From Bacteroidales bacterium UBA4070 (GTDB taxonomy: Bacteria; Bacteroidota; Bacteroidia; Bacteroidales; VadinHA17), in contig DFYY01000005.1 in NCBI GenBank assembly GCA_002383485.1, positions 11,944-75,943 of the forward strand: 64,000 bases of DNA, written 5' to 3'. Positions within the stretch are counted from its first letter, which is position 1, and each line of letters begins with the position of its first letter. The notes under the pieces are model-generated. The model saw nothing but the letters and a program-made list of their open reading frames with translations, did not search any database and was not told the DNA's origin. A program made the translations under genes and the position numbers. Of this stretch, positions 8,486 through 17,256 are shown one piece after another.

Positions 8486-9520
8486 TTATCGCTGTTCCTG
8501 GTATTTCAGGACATCTTCGTTGTACCTCCTGTTTTCGAGGATGCGCACGTATCTGAGACCTTGCTTGTTACCGTAATCCGAGTATGCTTTCTGTGCCCAC
8601 GAGGTTGCTGCATCAAGGTCACCGTTTATCTCACTGATAATGGCCATATTATAATGAGCCCTGCCGGCGACTTTCATCTTCGGATTGGTGGTTTCCTTCT
8701 TCCATAATTCTGCTGCATCGACCCATTTGCCAAGTTGCGCTCGGCGTTTTGCAATTTTGAAATTGTCAGTTCCTTTGACGAAGTAATCACGAGTTACCCT
8801 GAGACGGTAGGGTATGAGGCGGAGAGCATAGATATGGCCTGCCTTCCGGCTCACCTCCTTCACTGCCTCTTTCCGGTTGACCATGTCGGCCACTGCTGCT
8901 ACCGGATTGATGCCCTGTCCCCCGAAGACTATAGATTCGGCTACGATATATTCATCAAGAATAGCGCGGTCTGAAGGTGAGTACAATCTCCAGCCGGTTT
9001 TAACCAGTGTTTCCATTGAGGCTTTATGAAGCAATGCGGGGATTGCCCCTAGCGGAGTCTTGATTTTTGTTGGCTCCGTGGAATAGTTTACCCTTGTGTC
9101 AGTATCGTAAATCTCCAGGGCGAACAGCGCCTGGGTACCATTCTCGGTACAGATGCCCTCTACCTGCTCCCAGGTCAGAGGTGCAGGCATTCCCCCGAGA
9201 CCGCTGGTCCTGAATTTCAGGCCACTGAGGAGCTTTACGTCATTGAAACGGTCATTATCTGTAAGTTCCCGGGTGACACCATTTATTGCTTCCAGGGTGC
9301 CTATGGAGTCAAGGTTTGCACCCTCGAGTGAGAGGAGCTTATCCAGGTTATCAAGCGATTTTGTCTGGTCGGTGGGGGTGGAGCGGTCAATTATCCCCAC
9401 TGTCTTTATCTCCGGAGCAATGGTCACGGGCGCCGGCTGCGTCACATTCAGGTAAAGTTCCTGTGTTGCACAGGAGACAAATGCTGCGGCTATAAGGGGC
9501 AGGATGAGGTACTTCTTCAT
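8486..9520 (-). CDS. DUF6340 family lipoprotein
   Basis: Secreted lipoprotein of unknown role found in Bacteroidota. The start at 9520 gives MKKYLILPLIAAAFVSC, a clean lipobox with Cys17; an open frame extends 27 codons further upstream but would bury the signal. The body begins with ELYLNVTQPAPVTI and IKTVGIIDRSTPT, typical of DUF6340. The C-terminal third (GKWVDAAELWKKETTNP, AHYNMAIISEINGDLDAA) reads as one or two TPR-like helical repeats, so a protein-binding role is plausible. It is 76 bp upstream of GH92 on the same strand, but a functional link is not evident. Confidence 0.8.
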   Translation of the reverse strand: MKKYLILPLIAAAFVSCATQELYLNVTQPAPVTIAPEIKTVGIIDRSTPTDQTKSLDNLDKLLSLEGANLDSIGTLEAINGVTRELTDNDRFNDVKLLSGLKFRTSGLGGMPAPLTWEQVEGICTENGTQALFALEIYDTDTRVNYSTEPTKIKTPLGAIPALLHKASMETLVKTGWRLYSPSDRAILDEYIVAESIVFGGQGINPVAAVADMVNRKEAVKEVSRKAGHIYALRLIPYRLRVTRDYFVKGTDNFKIAKRRAQLGKWVDAAELWKKETTNPKMKVAGRAHYNMAIISEINGDLDAATSWAQKAYSDYGNKQGLRYVRILENRRYNEDVLKYQEQR

Positions 9521-9818
9521 TGAGGACAGAAATAAGTGTTTCAATAATACAGAACACGTATCATGGAGAAATATTGCCCTTGTCCGGTTATAATTCTTCA
9601 TGCTCCTGAAGCATCCCTGACGATGTTACCCGTTGTACTGCAATTCTTTATAGCCTGGGATAATACCTGCTGATGCCGGCTGCCGGACGAACCGAGCCAG
9701 GCCTGGTCCCTTTCTGTGCTGCCAGGTAAAATAAATATCAACGGCAAAGTAATAAATATCAAAAAAAATCATTTAGTTTGTACTAGTAAAGTAATAGGAT
9801 AAATAGCATAAAAATGTA

Positions 9819-10427
9819 ATGAAGAAGATTTTAATTACAACATGGTTAACAGCAATCCTGGCAGTATTATTTCCTCTTGTATCCAGCTCGCAGGTAATAG
9901 CGAAGCTTAATCTGCCTGATAGCAGGGTCTATGTGCGGGGTACCTCATCCATGCATGAATGGGAGGTCGCAATTGAAAAATATGATGTTGAATTTTCATT
10001 CAGGAATTCTGACAACGGCAAAATGTCAATCAGCAATGTAAAAGCAGTGTTTGCAGGAGCTTCGGTAACAAGTGAAAACAACATAATGACCGGCAAGGCG
10101 CGTGATGCTCTGATGGTCAGGGAACATCCTGAAATAGTCTTTATCTCTGACGGAGCAGAAAATGTACTGCTGAATGACGGGAAAATCAGCGGTACCCTTA
10201 AAGGAAAGCTCAGCCTCGGAGGTGTTTCCAAATCAATTGATATCGGATTTTCCGGTAATATCAAAGGTGACAGGATCCTTATCTCGGGGTCTGAGGAGGT
10301 AAATATGGCTGATTATGGCATTAAGCCTCCTACAGCATTAATGGGCACCCTTAAGACAGGAGAAAAGGTCACCGTTGAGCTCCGGCTAAGTTTCCTCATT
10401 CCCGGCGATAACACCGGCAGTAATTGA
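9819..10427 (+). CDS. YceI family periplasmic lipid-binding protein
   Basis: 202 residues with a signal peptide (about 1-25, ending SSSQ) and a YceI lipocalin-like barrel. Landmarks are VRGTSSMHEWEVAIEKYD near the start, MTGKARDALMVREHPEIVF in the middle and GTLKGKLSLGGVSKSIDI, all typical of YceI. The family binds isoprenoid-type lipids in the periplasm. It is the first gene of a four-gene run with a porin, a second YceI-like lipoprotein and an Rrf2 regulator (gaps 27, 2 and 20 bp), so the set is likely one operon. Confidence 0.9.
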   Translation: MKKILITTWLTAILAVLFPLVSSSQVIAKLNLPDSRVYVRGTSSMHEWEVAIEKYDVEFSFRNSDNGKMSISNVKAVFAGASVTSENNIMTGKARDALMVREHPEIVFISDGAENVLLNDGKISGTLKGKLSLGGVSKSIDIGFSGNIKGDRILISGSEEVNMADYGIKPPTALMGTLKTGEKVTVELRLSFLIPGDNTGSN

Positions 10428-10454
10428 TAGACATATTTATAACAAATAGATACA

Positions 10455-11681
10455 ATGAAAAGAAAATTCTTACTAATTCTGTCCGGCTTCATATTCTCGC
10501 TGGCTATTCACGCGCAGTTTGAAGAACCGAAACTTGATCCTGCCGATTTTGAAAAAATCAAGGTACGCGTGGGTGCTGACTTTGCGATGCAGTACCAGTT
10601 ATTAAATCATTATGCTGACAGTTCATTAATACCTTTGGGCAAGGGTTTCAACCTGCCTACTGCAAACCTTATTACTGAGGCAATTCTTGCGCCTGGCATA
10701 AAGGTTAACCTTGTCACTTACCTCTCTGCCCGTCATCATAATGAAGCATGGGTCAAGGGTGGTTACCTTCTTATTGATGCATTGCCCTTCTTAAAGTCAG
10801 ATGTTGCTGACCGTATCATGAAAAATCTGACAATCAAGGTCGGTGACATGGAGGTCGACTATGGTGATGCTCACTATCGCCGGTCTGATAATGGGAATGT
10901 CATTCATAATCCATTTGTGGGTAATTACATTATTGATGCATTCACTACTCAGTTCGCTGCTGAATTTTTATTCCGCCGAAATGGTGTTTTGCTCATGGGT
11001 GCGGTCTCCAACGGCACGCTGAAACCCTCTCTGACAGGATACAGTGCTTCATCAGGTTATACGGCCTATGATACTCACAAGGAGCTTGCCTGGTACTGGA
11101 AGGCAGGTTATGATAAACAGATTAACGACGATCTGAGACTGCGTCTGACACTCTCTGGTTATCACAGCCCGCAGCATCATTTCGGCTCACTCTATTACGG
11201 AGACCGAACCGGATCAAGATACTATCTGGTGATGAACAGGATAACCAATAATGCGGCTGATGTTGACATTACCAAGAACCATCTAAGCGGTAACTGGGGT
11301 CCGGGTATAACGGATAAAACCAATTCATTGATGCTAAATCTCTTCACTAAGTATAAAGGTTTGGAATTCTTTGGCACATATGAAAAATTCAACGGAACCC
11401 TTCTTTCCGGCGCAGAATCTGAATTCAGTCAGTATGCCGCTGAACTGATTTACCGCCTGGGCAGTACAGAGCAGTTTTTTGGCGGAGCAAGGTATAACAA
11501 TGCATGGAATGGTCTTGATCAGTCAGTATCACGTTTTCAGGCGGTTGCAGGCTGGTTTATGACCGAATCCATAGTCATTAAGCTTGAATACGTCAACCAG
11601 GATTACACCGAATTTATTTCAAGCTATGGTCCGGAAGCCGGGTTCAAAGGTGTAATGTTCGAGGCGGCAATTTCATTCTGA
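10455..11681 (+). CDS. Outer-membrane beta-barrel protein, porin-like
   Basis: 408 residues: signal peptide (about 1-20, ending AHAQ) and a body of alternating amphipathic strands rich in aromatic residues, ending in GVMFEAAISF with a terminal Phe as expected for barrel insertion. The FNLPTANLITEAILAPGIKV and DMEVDYGDAHYRR segments resemble phosphate-selective porin-like Bacteroidota proteins, but no substrate can be read. It sits between two YceI-type genes, so a shared job in moving or sensing a small hydrophobic compound at the envelope is plausible. Confidence 0.75.
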   Translation: MKRKFLLILSGFIFSLAIHAQFEEPKLDPADFEKIKVRVGADFAMQYQLLNHYADSSLIPLGKGFNLPTANLITEAILAPGIKVNLVTYLSARHHNEAWVKGGYLLIDALPFLKSDVADRIMKNLTIKVGDMEVDYGDAHYRRSDNGNVIHNPFVGNYIIDAFTTQFAAEFLFRRNGVLLMGAVSNGTLKPSLTGYSASSGYTAYDTHKELAWYWKAGYDKQINDDLRLRLTLSGYHSPQHHFGSLYYGDRTGSRYYLVMNRITNNAADVDITKNHLSGNWGPGITDKTNSLMLNLFTKYKGLEFFGTYEKFNGTLLSGAESEFSQYAAELIYRLGSTEQFFGGARYNNAWNGLDQSVSRFQAVAGWFMTESIVIKLEYVNQDYTEFISSYGPEAGFKGVMFEAAISF

Positions 11682-11683
11682 AA

Positions 11684-12286
11684 GTGAAACGAACGACAAA
11701 AATATTGTTTTTTGCCAGCGCACTGGTTCTCTGCGGATGTATAGGCAATCCATTGTTTTCGGGTGGATTGCCGAAAGATGATCCGCGGGGTACCGGCTGC
11801 GTAAATTTCCTGGTCATTAACGGCGAATCCAATATCAATAAGTTCAGTTTCTCATATATGACCCCTGTTCTGACCAGAGGTGATGACGTCAGTAAGGGGG
11901 CTGAGTACGAAAGGATTGACTTTAAGATTCCCGTTCACCAGTTTAAGCCGGGCAATCCCAGGATGTATGATGATTTTCTCTCCCTTTTGAAGGCGAAGGA
12001 GTACCCCTATATAATGATCAGTCTCCTGACTGGAAATTTCTCCGGGGATAGAAAGTCAGGCATATCCCGCAATGAAAGGATTGCTGTGACAATTGCCGGC
12101 GTTACGAGGGAATACACTGTAGACTGTGCGCTGGTACACTGCAATGAAGATTTGGTACTTAACGGAATGCAGACAGTCAGGCTGACAGATTTTGGACTGA
12201 TTCCTCCTGTCAGGTTAAGTGGAATCGTGAAGGTTGAGAATGAAATCAAAGTAAGATTTGGGTTTATTGTTAACTTTACTGATTAA
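11684..12286 (+). CDS. YceI-like lipoprotein
   Basis: 200-residue lipoprotein starting with GTG, 2 bp after the porin stop codon. The signal ends in the lipobox LVLCGC. The middle and C-terminal parts (VTIAGVTREYTVDCALVHC, LTDFGLIPPVRLSGIVKVENEIKV) follow the YceI layout seen two genes upstream (GIKPPTALMGTLK), though identity is low. It is therefore read as a lipid-anchored divergent YceI paralogue. Three cysteines beyond the lipobox are present. Exact ligand and function are unknown. Confidence 0.65.
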   Translation: MKRTTKILFFASALVLCGCIGNPLFSGGLPKDDPRGTGCVNFLVINGESNINKFSFSYMTPVLTRGDDVSKGAEYERIDFKIPVHQFKPGNPRMYDDFLSLLKAKEYPYIMISLLTGNFSGDRKSGISRNERIAVTIAGVTREYTVDCALVHCNEDLVLNGMQTVRLTDFGLIPPVRLSGIVKVENEIKVRFGFIVNFTD

Positions 12287-12306
12287 CACAGATCCCGTCT
12301 TTTGCA

Positions 12307-12732
12307 GTGAAAATAAGTACAAGAACACGGTATGGCGTAAGGACCATGCTGGAAATTGCCAGGGCGAAAGAGCCGGTTGGTGTATTCCAGAAGGATATTG
12401 CTTTTAATCAAAACCTTTCGCTCAAATACCTTGATCATATAATACATGCTCTCAAAACAGCCCGTCTGATTGCCAATGCCAGGGGTCGGAAGAGCGGGTA
12501 TGTGCTGACCCGTTCACCGGGTGAGATTACCATCTATGACATTCATCGCGCTTTTGAGCCAGGCATTTGCGTAGTCGACTGTATCGGAAAGGATTTCAAG
12601 TGTGATTATTCTGAGCAATGCCAGACACAAGGTTTCTGGCGCAATCTTAATAACCTTATCCTGACTTACTTCAGATCAGTCACACTCCAAGATCTTATGG
12701 ACGGGAAGACAGACCTCCCTGAAGAAAACTGA
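12307..12732 (+). CDS. Rrf2-family transcriptional regulator with Fe-S-type cysteines
   Basis: 141-residue winged-helix repressor/activator. The N-terminus MKISTRTRYGVRTMLEIA and the NLSLKYLDHIIHALK wing region are typical of Rrf2. The C-terminal half has Cys88, Cys92, Cys99 and Cys105; the spacing of the last three is close to IscR (C92, C98, C104), so an Fe-S cluster is expected and the protein may sense oxygen, NO or redox state. GTG start, 20 bp after the YceI-like lipoprotein. It most likely controls its own operon. It is far from the suf operon at 56-62 kb, so calling it IscR is not justified. Confidence 0.88.
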   Translation: MKISTRTRYGVRTMLEIARAKEPVGVFQKDIAFNQNLSLKYLDHIIHALKTARLIANARGRKSGYVLTRSPGEITIYDIHRAFEPGICVVDCIGKDFKCDYSEQCQTQGFWRNLNNLILTYFRSVTLQDLMDGKTDLPEEN

Positions 12733-12782
12733 CAACCCCGGCTCCGGCAGATGTACGCTTCGGCGGAACTCACTCTGAACTT

Positions 12783-14315
12783 TTATTCCAGACTTCCCAC
12801 GGTCTTCTCCACTTCATGCAGTATCTCGCATGACTTCACGAGCTCCTTCATTGTGGTGTGGTCAGCATAGAGCGGACGGTCGATATCAAGGAATTCGACG
12901 TGTTTACGGATCACCTCCTTGGCTTTCTGCACACCCGTTCCGAAGTTGTACTCGCTCTTCCTGAAATCGAGCGCCTGGGCTGCTGCCATGAACTCGATCC
13001 CCAGTATGCCATAGGCATTGTCAAGGATCTGGTTGTTCTTGATGGCGGTGTTCATGCCCATGGATACGAAGTCCTCCTGGTCGGCTGCAGCGGGTATCGA
13101 CTGTATTGAAGCGGGCATCGAGAGGATACGCTGTTCAACTATCAGCATGTCAGCGGTATACTGGCTGAGCATCATCCCGGAGAACATACCGGCACCCTTG
13201 GTGAGGAAGTCAGGCAGTCCTACGCTGAGGGCCGGATTATTGAGTCGGTTCATCCTGCGTTCCGACATGACGGACACCATAGTTACGCACGCACCTGCCA
13301 TATCCATCGGCACGGCTACCGGTGAGCCCTGGAAGTTGGCCCCGGAGAGCTGAAGGTTTTTCTCAGGGAAGAATATCGGGTTGTCACCTACCCCGTTCAG
13401 CTCTATCTCCACCTGGCTGCGGGCATAGTTCAGCATATCATGGGCTGAGCCTATCACCTGCGGTGTTGATCTCATTGAGTAAGCATCCTGTACCTTTGAT
13501 TTGACACGCCCTTCCTTCAGGTCGCCTCCCGACACGCACATGTTTATTGCATTGGCGCTGCGGATGGCGCCTTTGAATCCTCTTGCCTCATGCAGAAGCG
13601 GAGCGTAGGGTTTCATATTGGCCTTCAATGCCTCGAGCGACATCGCAGCGGCTATCTCAGCTTGTTTGAGCCAGTTGTTGGCATCGACGAGCCAGATGGC
13701 GCTCATCGCGGTGAGCATATTGGAACCGTTGATTGCTGCCAGTCCGTCACGGGCCATCAGTCCGGGAACATTTATTCCTGCCCTTTTCATCGCTTCGGCG
13801 CCAGCCAGGAGCTCACCCTTATAATAGGCTTTGCCTTCTCCCATAAGAAGGAGGGCTATCTGTGACATGGGAGCCAGGTCACCGCAGGCGCCAACGGAAC
13901 CTTTCTGGCATGCAAAGGGTGTGACACCCTTGTTCAGCATCTCCACATAGGTTTCGGTGATCTCGAGACGGCAGCCCGAGTTGCCGTGGGCGTGGACATT
14001 GATACGGCCAAGCATAGCTCCGCGGACAATCTCTTCCGATGCAGGATCTCCAATACCGGCGGCATGGTTGTAAACAAGATATTTCTGAAAGTCCTTGATC
14101 TGGTCATCATTGAGCACCATCTCAGAGAACTCGCCGATTCCGGTGTTGACACCGTACATGATTTCATGGGCGTCTATTTTTTTCTCAAGCATTGCACGGC
14201 ATTCGAGAATCCTCTTGCGTGCGTCAGGGTGAAGTTCCACCTTCTGTCCGTGACGTGCCACATTGACAACGTCCTTTACGGTAAGTCCTGAACCGGTAAT
14301 GATTAAAGTATCCAT
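12783..14315 (-). CDS. MIO-type aromatic amino acid ammonia-lyase (HAL-like, variant active site)
   Basis: Removes ammonia from an aromatic amino acid, probably histidine, using a self-made methylidene-imidazolone (MIO) group. 510 residues matches HutH length. YGVNTGIGEF carries the catalytic Tyr54. The MIO tripeptide, normally Ala-Ser-Gly, reads A143-C144-G145 in GSVGACGDLAPM; the codon is TGC. The substrate-selecting pair, Ser-His in HAL, reads Asn83-His84. Remaining blocks (INGSNMLTAM, QDAYSMRSTPQV, NPIFFP, AADQEDFVSMG) are intact. No hutU, hutI or formiminotransferase gene is nearby, so histidine degradation is not shown. It may be a tyrosine- or other-substrate lyase, or an aminomutase. 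Confidence 0.85.
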   Translation of the reverse strand: MDTLIITGSGLTVKDVVNVARHGQKVELHPDARKRILECRAMLEKKIDAHEIMYGVNTGIGEFSEMVLNDDQIKDFQKYLVYNHAAGIGDPASEEIVRGAMLGRINVHAHGNSGCRLEITETYVEMLNKGVTPFACQKGSVGACGDLAPMSQIALLLMGEGKAYYKGELLAGAEAMKRAGINVPGLMARDGLAAINGSNMLTAMSAIWLVDANNWLKQAEIAAAMSLEALKANMKPYAPLLHEARGFKGAIRSANAINMCVSGGDLKEGRVKSKVQDAYSMRSTPQVIGSAHDMLNYARSQVEIELNGVGDNPIFFPEKNLQLSGANFQGSPVAVPMDMAGACVTMVSVMSERRMNRLNNPALSVGLPDFLTKGAGMFSGMMLSQYTADMLIVEQRILSMPASIQSIPAAADQEDFVSMGMNTAIKNNQILDNAYGILGIEFMAAAQALDFRKSEYNFGTGVQKAKEVIRKHVEFLDIDRPLYADHTTMKELVKSCEILHEVEKTVGSLE

Positions 14316-14620
14316 TGTTTTTAGAATTATTCAGATTGAAATACTGGTTATTACTGGAATGTAAAAAAGGGTTGATGGGCGACGGCTTGAAGATGCGTCG
14401 CCTGGCAGGATTTCAATACAACCCGGTACGGTTGATTTTGATCTGGTATTCCAGTGTCCAGCTGCGTGTCATGATGCAGATTTACAGCATCAAATATATG
14501 AAAAGAATTGAAACCGCCAAGTGACGTTTGCCGGTAGCGGAACTTTTTTGAATCTGAATAATCATATCTTGTCAATCGTATTGTTTTTTTTCATACATTT
14601 TAGGTCCAATTGAAAAGCCT
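14316..14620. other. 305-bp intergenic region between divergent lyase and cytochrome genes
   Basis: Holds the promoters of two divergent genes. A T-rich run followed by TACATTTTAG lies about 20 bp before the cytochrome ATG and partly resembles the TAnnTTTG element. No gene, RNA or strong hairpin was recognised. Confidence 0.4.
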
Positions 14621-15994
14621 ATGAGACGCAGGATAACTCCTTTCGTGCAGCTGGTGATCATTCCGGCGGCCATCATGTTCACACTCACTGCTTTCACGCT
14701 CATGAGATCGTTTCCTCAGGAAGATCTCAAGGGTAAATACAAGTACAAGGATTTCGAGTCAGCACTCAAGTGCCGCTCATGCCACCCGGGCATCTACGAA
14801 CAGTGGTCACAGGCGATGATGTCACAGGCGTACACTCATCACTGGGACGAGATCGAGTATTTTGATCTGGCTGTCCCTCATGCCGAGGTCAATCCTGCAC
14901 TCAAGGGTCCGGTTGACGGCTGCAATGGCTGTCATACACCGATGGGCTACATGGAGGGCACTATGCCTCCGCCGCGTCCATCGGAAAAAAGTATGGCCAA
15001 CGAGTCGGTTTCGTGCGAGGTGTGTCACCTTACACAGCGAGCCCAGACTGATCCGCCGTTTAATTTCAGTTACTACATTGTGCCAGGTCAGACCAAGTAC
15101 AGCGGCCGCAGCCCTGAGATTCAGTCTCCTGCACACAAAATTGTACAGAGTGATTTCCACAGGACCACCGAGTTTTGCGGTAACTGTCACAATGAACAGA
15201 ATCCATACGGGATATGGGTCAAGAGCACTCAGATGGAGTGGAAGGAGGGCCCATATGCTGCGGAGGGAGTTCGGTGTCAGGATTGTCACATGCCCAAGGG
15301 TCAGTACCAGCTGGCGCTTATGGGAAAAACTTATGATGATGCACGGCTGCATCTCTTCCATGGTGCACATGACCCGGGCAAAGTCAGGGGCACAATAGAA
15401 GTCAGGATTGAACCGGATATGCGCCTCGCAGAGCCGGGAGAAACAATAGTCTTCACCGTGGCACTGTTCAACCAGAAGACAGGACATAAATTCCCGACGG
15501 GTTCAGTGGAAGACCGCATTGCCTGGCTTGACGTCGAAGCAACGGATGCAAAGGGTAACAAGTATCACCTTAATGTGGACAAGAAGGGTTTTGAAGGGGA
15601 AGAGTATACAATATCAGGCGATTATCTTGCCTATCAGGATATGGGAATACCTCTGAAGATCAAGGATTTCAAAGGTGTTCAGCGTGACGGCATTCCGTTT
15701 GGAAACAGGATATTCCGCATGCCTTACTTCGACGAGCAGGGTAATATGACCATTATGCAGTGGAACACCTTTTCACAGGGCGTCGATTACCGGATCGGAC
15801 CCAGGGAGACAAAGGTTGAAAAGTTCACATTCAGAATACCTTATGAGGCCGCTCCCGGGGCAATGACAGTGCATGCGGTATTGAATTACCAGCTGCTGGT
15901 CAAACCGGTAGCCGATTATCTGAAAGTTCCCTCTGATGAGTCGGCAATACTAATGGTGAATGACCATTCCACCAGAGTTGAAATTCTTCCCTGA
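14621..15994 (+). CDS. Pentahaem c-type cytochrome, exported
   Basis: 457 residues with a hydrophobic N-terminal export segment (about 8-28). Five CxxCH haem sites are seen: CRSCH (from residue 51), CNGCH, CEVCH, CGNCH and CQDCH, as in the cytochrome c554 / multihaem group. The second half (from about residue 250, GTIEVRIEPDMRLAEPGE, KTGHKFPTGSVEDR) is a beta-rich domain without haem. It should carry electrons in the periplasm or at the outer membrane. The next gene, 27 bp away, is a haem-bearing barrel protein, and the two likely work as a pair. It is not NrfA: the CxxCK active site is missing. Confidence 0.88.
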   Translation: MRRRITPFVQLVIIPAAIMFTLTAFTLMRSFPQEDLKGKYKYKDFESALKCRSCHPGIYEQWSQAMMSQAYTHHWDEIEYFDLAVPHAEVNPALKGPVDGCNGCHTPMGYMEGTMPPPRPSEKSMANESVSCEVCHLTQRAQTDPPFNFSYYIVPGQTKYSGRSPEIQSPAHKIVQSDFHRTTEFCGNCHNEQNPYGIWVKSTQMEWKEGPYAAEGVRCQDCHMPKGQYQLALMGKTYDDARLHLFHGAHDPGKVRGTIEVRIEPDMRLAEPGETIVFTVALFNQKTGHKFPTGSVEDRIAWLDVEATDAKGNKYHLNVDKKGFEGEEYTISGDYLAYQDMGIPLKIKDFKGVQRDGIPFGNRIFRMPYFDEQGNMTIMQWNTFSQGVDYRIGPRETKVEKFTFRIPYEAAPGAMTVHAVLNYQLLVKPVADYLKVPSDESAILMVNDHSTRVEILP

Positions 15995-16021
15995 TAACCT
16001 GAAACCTAAAAAAACAGCAAT

Positions 16022-17224
16022 ATGAAAAAGTCAACATTTACCGGGATAATTATACTGGCTGCAATGGTTTTGCTGATCGTTCCTGCCAGAAAGGCCGATG
16101 CAATACCGGCCTTTGCCCGCAAATACCAGATCAGCTGCCAGGTGTGCCACTCTCCGGCAATGCCAACGCTGAAAGCTTTTGGAGATGAGTTTGCTGGAGC
16201 CGGTTTCAGGATGACCGATTATGAATCGCCGAGATATTTTATTAATACCGGTGACGACAGGCTCTCACTCTTCAGGGAGATGCCACTGGCTATCAGGATC
16301 GACGGCTTTGCCACTGTCAACTTTAATAATGAAGGTACTGCTGATTTTGGTGCTCCCTTTGTTGTTAAAGTATTGTCAGGAGGAGAACTTTCAGACAAGC
16401 TGTCATACTATTTCTATTTCCTGATGAATGAGCGCGGTCATATCGCAGGTCTTGAAGACGCATTCCTTATGTATGCCGATGCATTTAATACCGGCATCAA
16501 CTTTTACATTGGTCAGTTCCAGACATCAGATCCTCTGTTCAAAGGGGAGTTGCGTCTTACCCTCGAACCCTACAAGATCTATGGGGTAAAACCTGCCAAC
16601 TCCTCCGTTGATCTGAAATATGACAGGGGGATAATGTTTGATAAAGGATTCTCGACCGGGACAACGATAGTGGGTGAGATTGTCAACGGCAGCGCTTTGG
16701 GTCAAGCAAGCGAGGGCTACCTCTTTGACAAGGACAAGTACAAGAATTTCATGCTGAGATTAAACCAGGCCATAGGGAACAGTGTATCACTGGGTTTCTT
16801 CGGGTACACGGGCAAGGAGGTGATTACTGACAATTCCCCTGACCCTTACGTGAGTGAGATGAAGATGTACGGACCTGATGTGGCTATTGACATTGTCGGT
16901 AAGCTTATGATCAACATGCAGTACCTGTGGAGAACAGATTCGGATATTTTCGATGCTGACGGAGAGGTTCACATGACTGACGTTAAAACACATGGGGGCT
17001 TTGCCGAGGTAATATATGCTCCCAAAGGAGATATGAGCAAGTACTACCTGACAGGTCTCGTGAATCTTGTTGAATCAGAGCTCGATCAGTTTGATTATCA
17101 GTCAGCCACGCTTCACTTCGGTTATCTTATGCGCAGAAATGTGCGCCTGGTGGCAGAAGGCACCTATATCTTCTCCGGAACACCTTATGCTAAGGCAAGC
17201 CTGGGATTTGTCTCCGCATTCTAG
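16022..17224 (+). CDS. Beta-barrel outer-membrane protein with one N-terminal c-type haem site
   Basis: 400 residues. A signal peptide (about 1-27, ending ADA) is followed at once by one haem motif, C39-QV-C42-H43, and SPAMPTLKAFGDEF. The rest is a run of amphipathic beta strands (for example SYYFYFLMNERG, KNFMLRLNQAIG) ending in ASLGFVSAF with terminal Phe, as in outer-membrane barrels. A barrel carrying its own haem next to a pentahaem cytochrome suggests an electron path through the outer membrane. The acceptor is unknown. Proteins of this shape occur in iron-reducing bacteria, usually annotated only as cytochrome c. Confidence 0.72.
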   Translation: MKKSTFTGIIILAAMVLLIVPARKADAIPAFARKYQISCQVCHSPAMPTLKAFGDEFAGAGFRMTDYESPRYFINTGDDRLSLFREMPLAIRIDGFATVNFNNEGTADFGAPFVVKVLSGGELSDKLSYYFYFLMNERGHIAGLEDAFLMYADAFNTGINFYIGQFQTSDPLFKGELRLTLEPYKIYGVKPANSSVDLKYDRGIMFDKGFSTGTTIVGEIVNGSALGQASEGYLFDKDKYKNFMLRLNQAIGNSVSLGFFGYTGKEVITDNSPDPYVSEMKMYGPDVAIDIVGKLMINMQYLWRTDSDIFDADGEVHMTDVKTHGGFAEVIYAPKGDMSKYYLTGLVNLVESELDQFDYQSATLHFGYLMRRNVRLVAEGTYIFSGTPYAKASLGFVSAF

Positions 17225-17256
17225 GGTACAACGAACCGGATAGTTAAAGCTGGTGT

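Noticed and set aside
12307..12732. Calling the Rrf2 protein IscR
   Set aside because: The suf operon is 44 kb away and the gene sits in a YceI/porin operon; the cysteine pattern alone does not prove IscR function.
14315..14524. Short plus-strand open frame in the gap between the ammonia-lyase and cytochrome genes
   Set aside because: No family pattern, no good ribosome site, and it overlaps the promoter area of the divergent genes.
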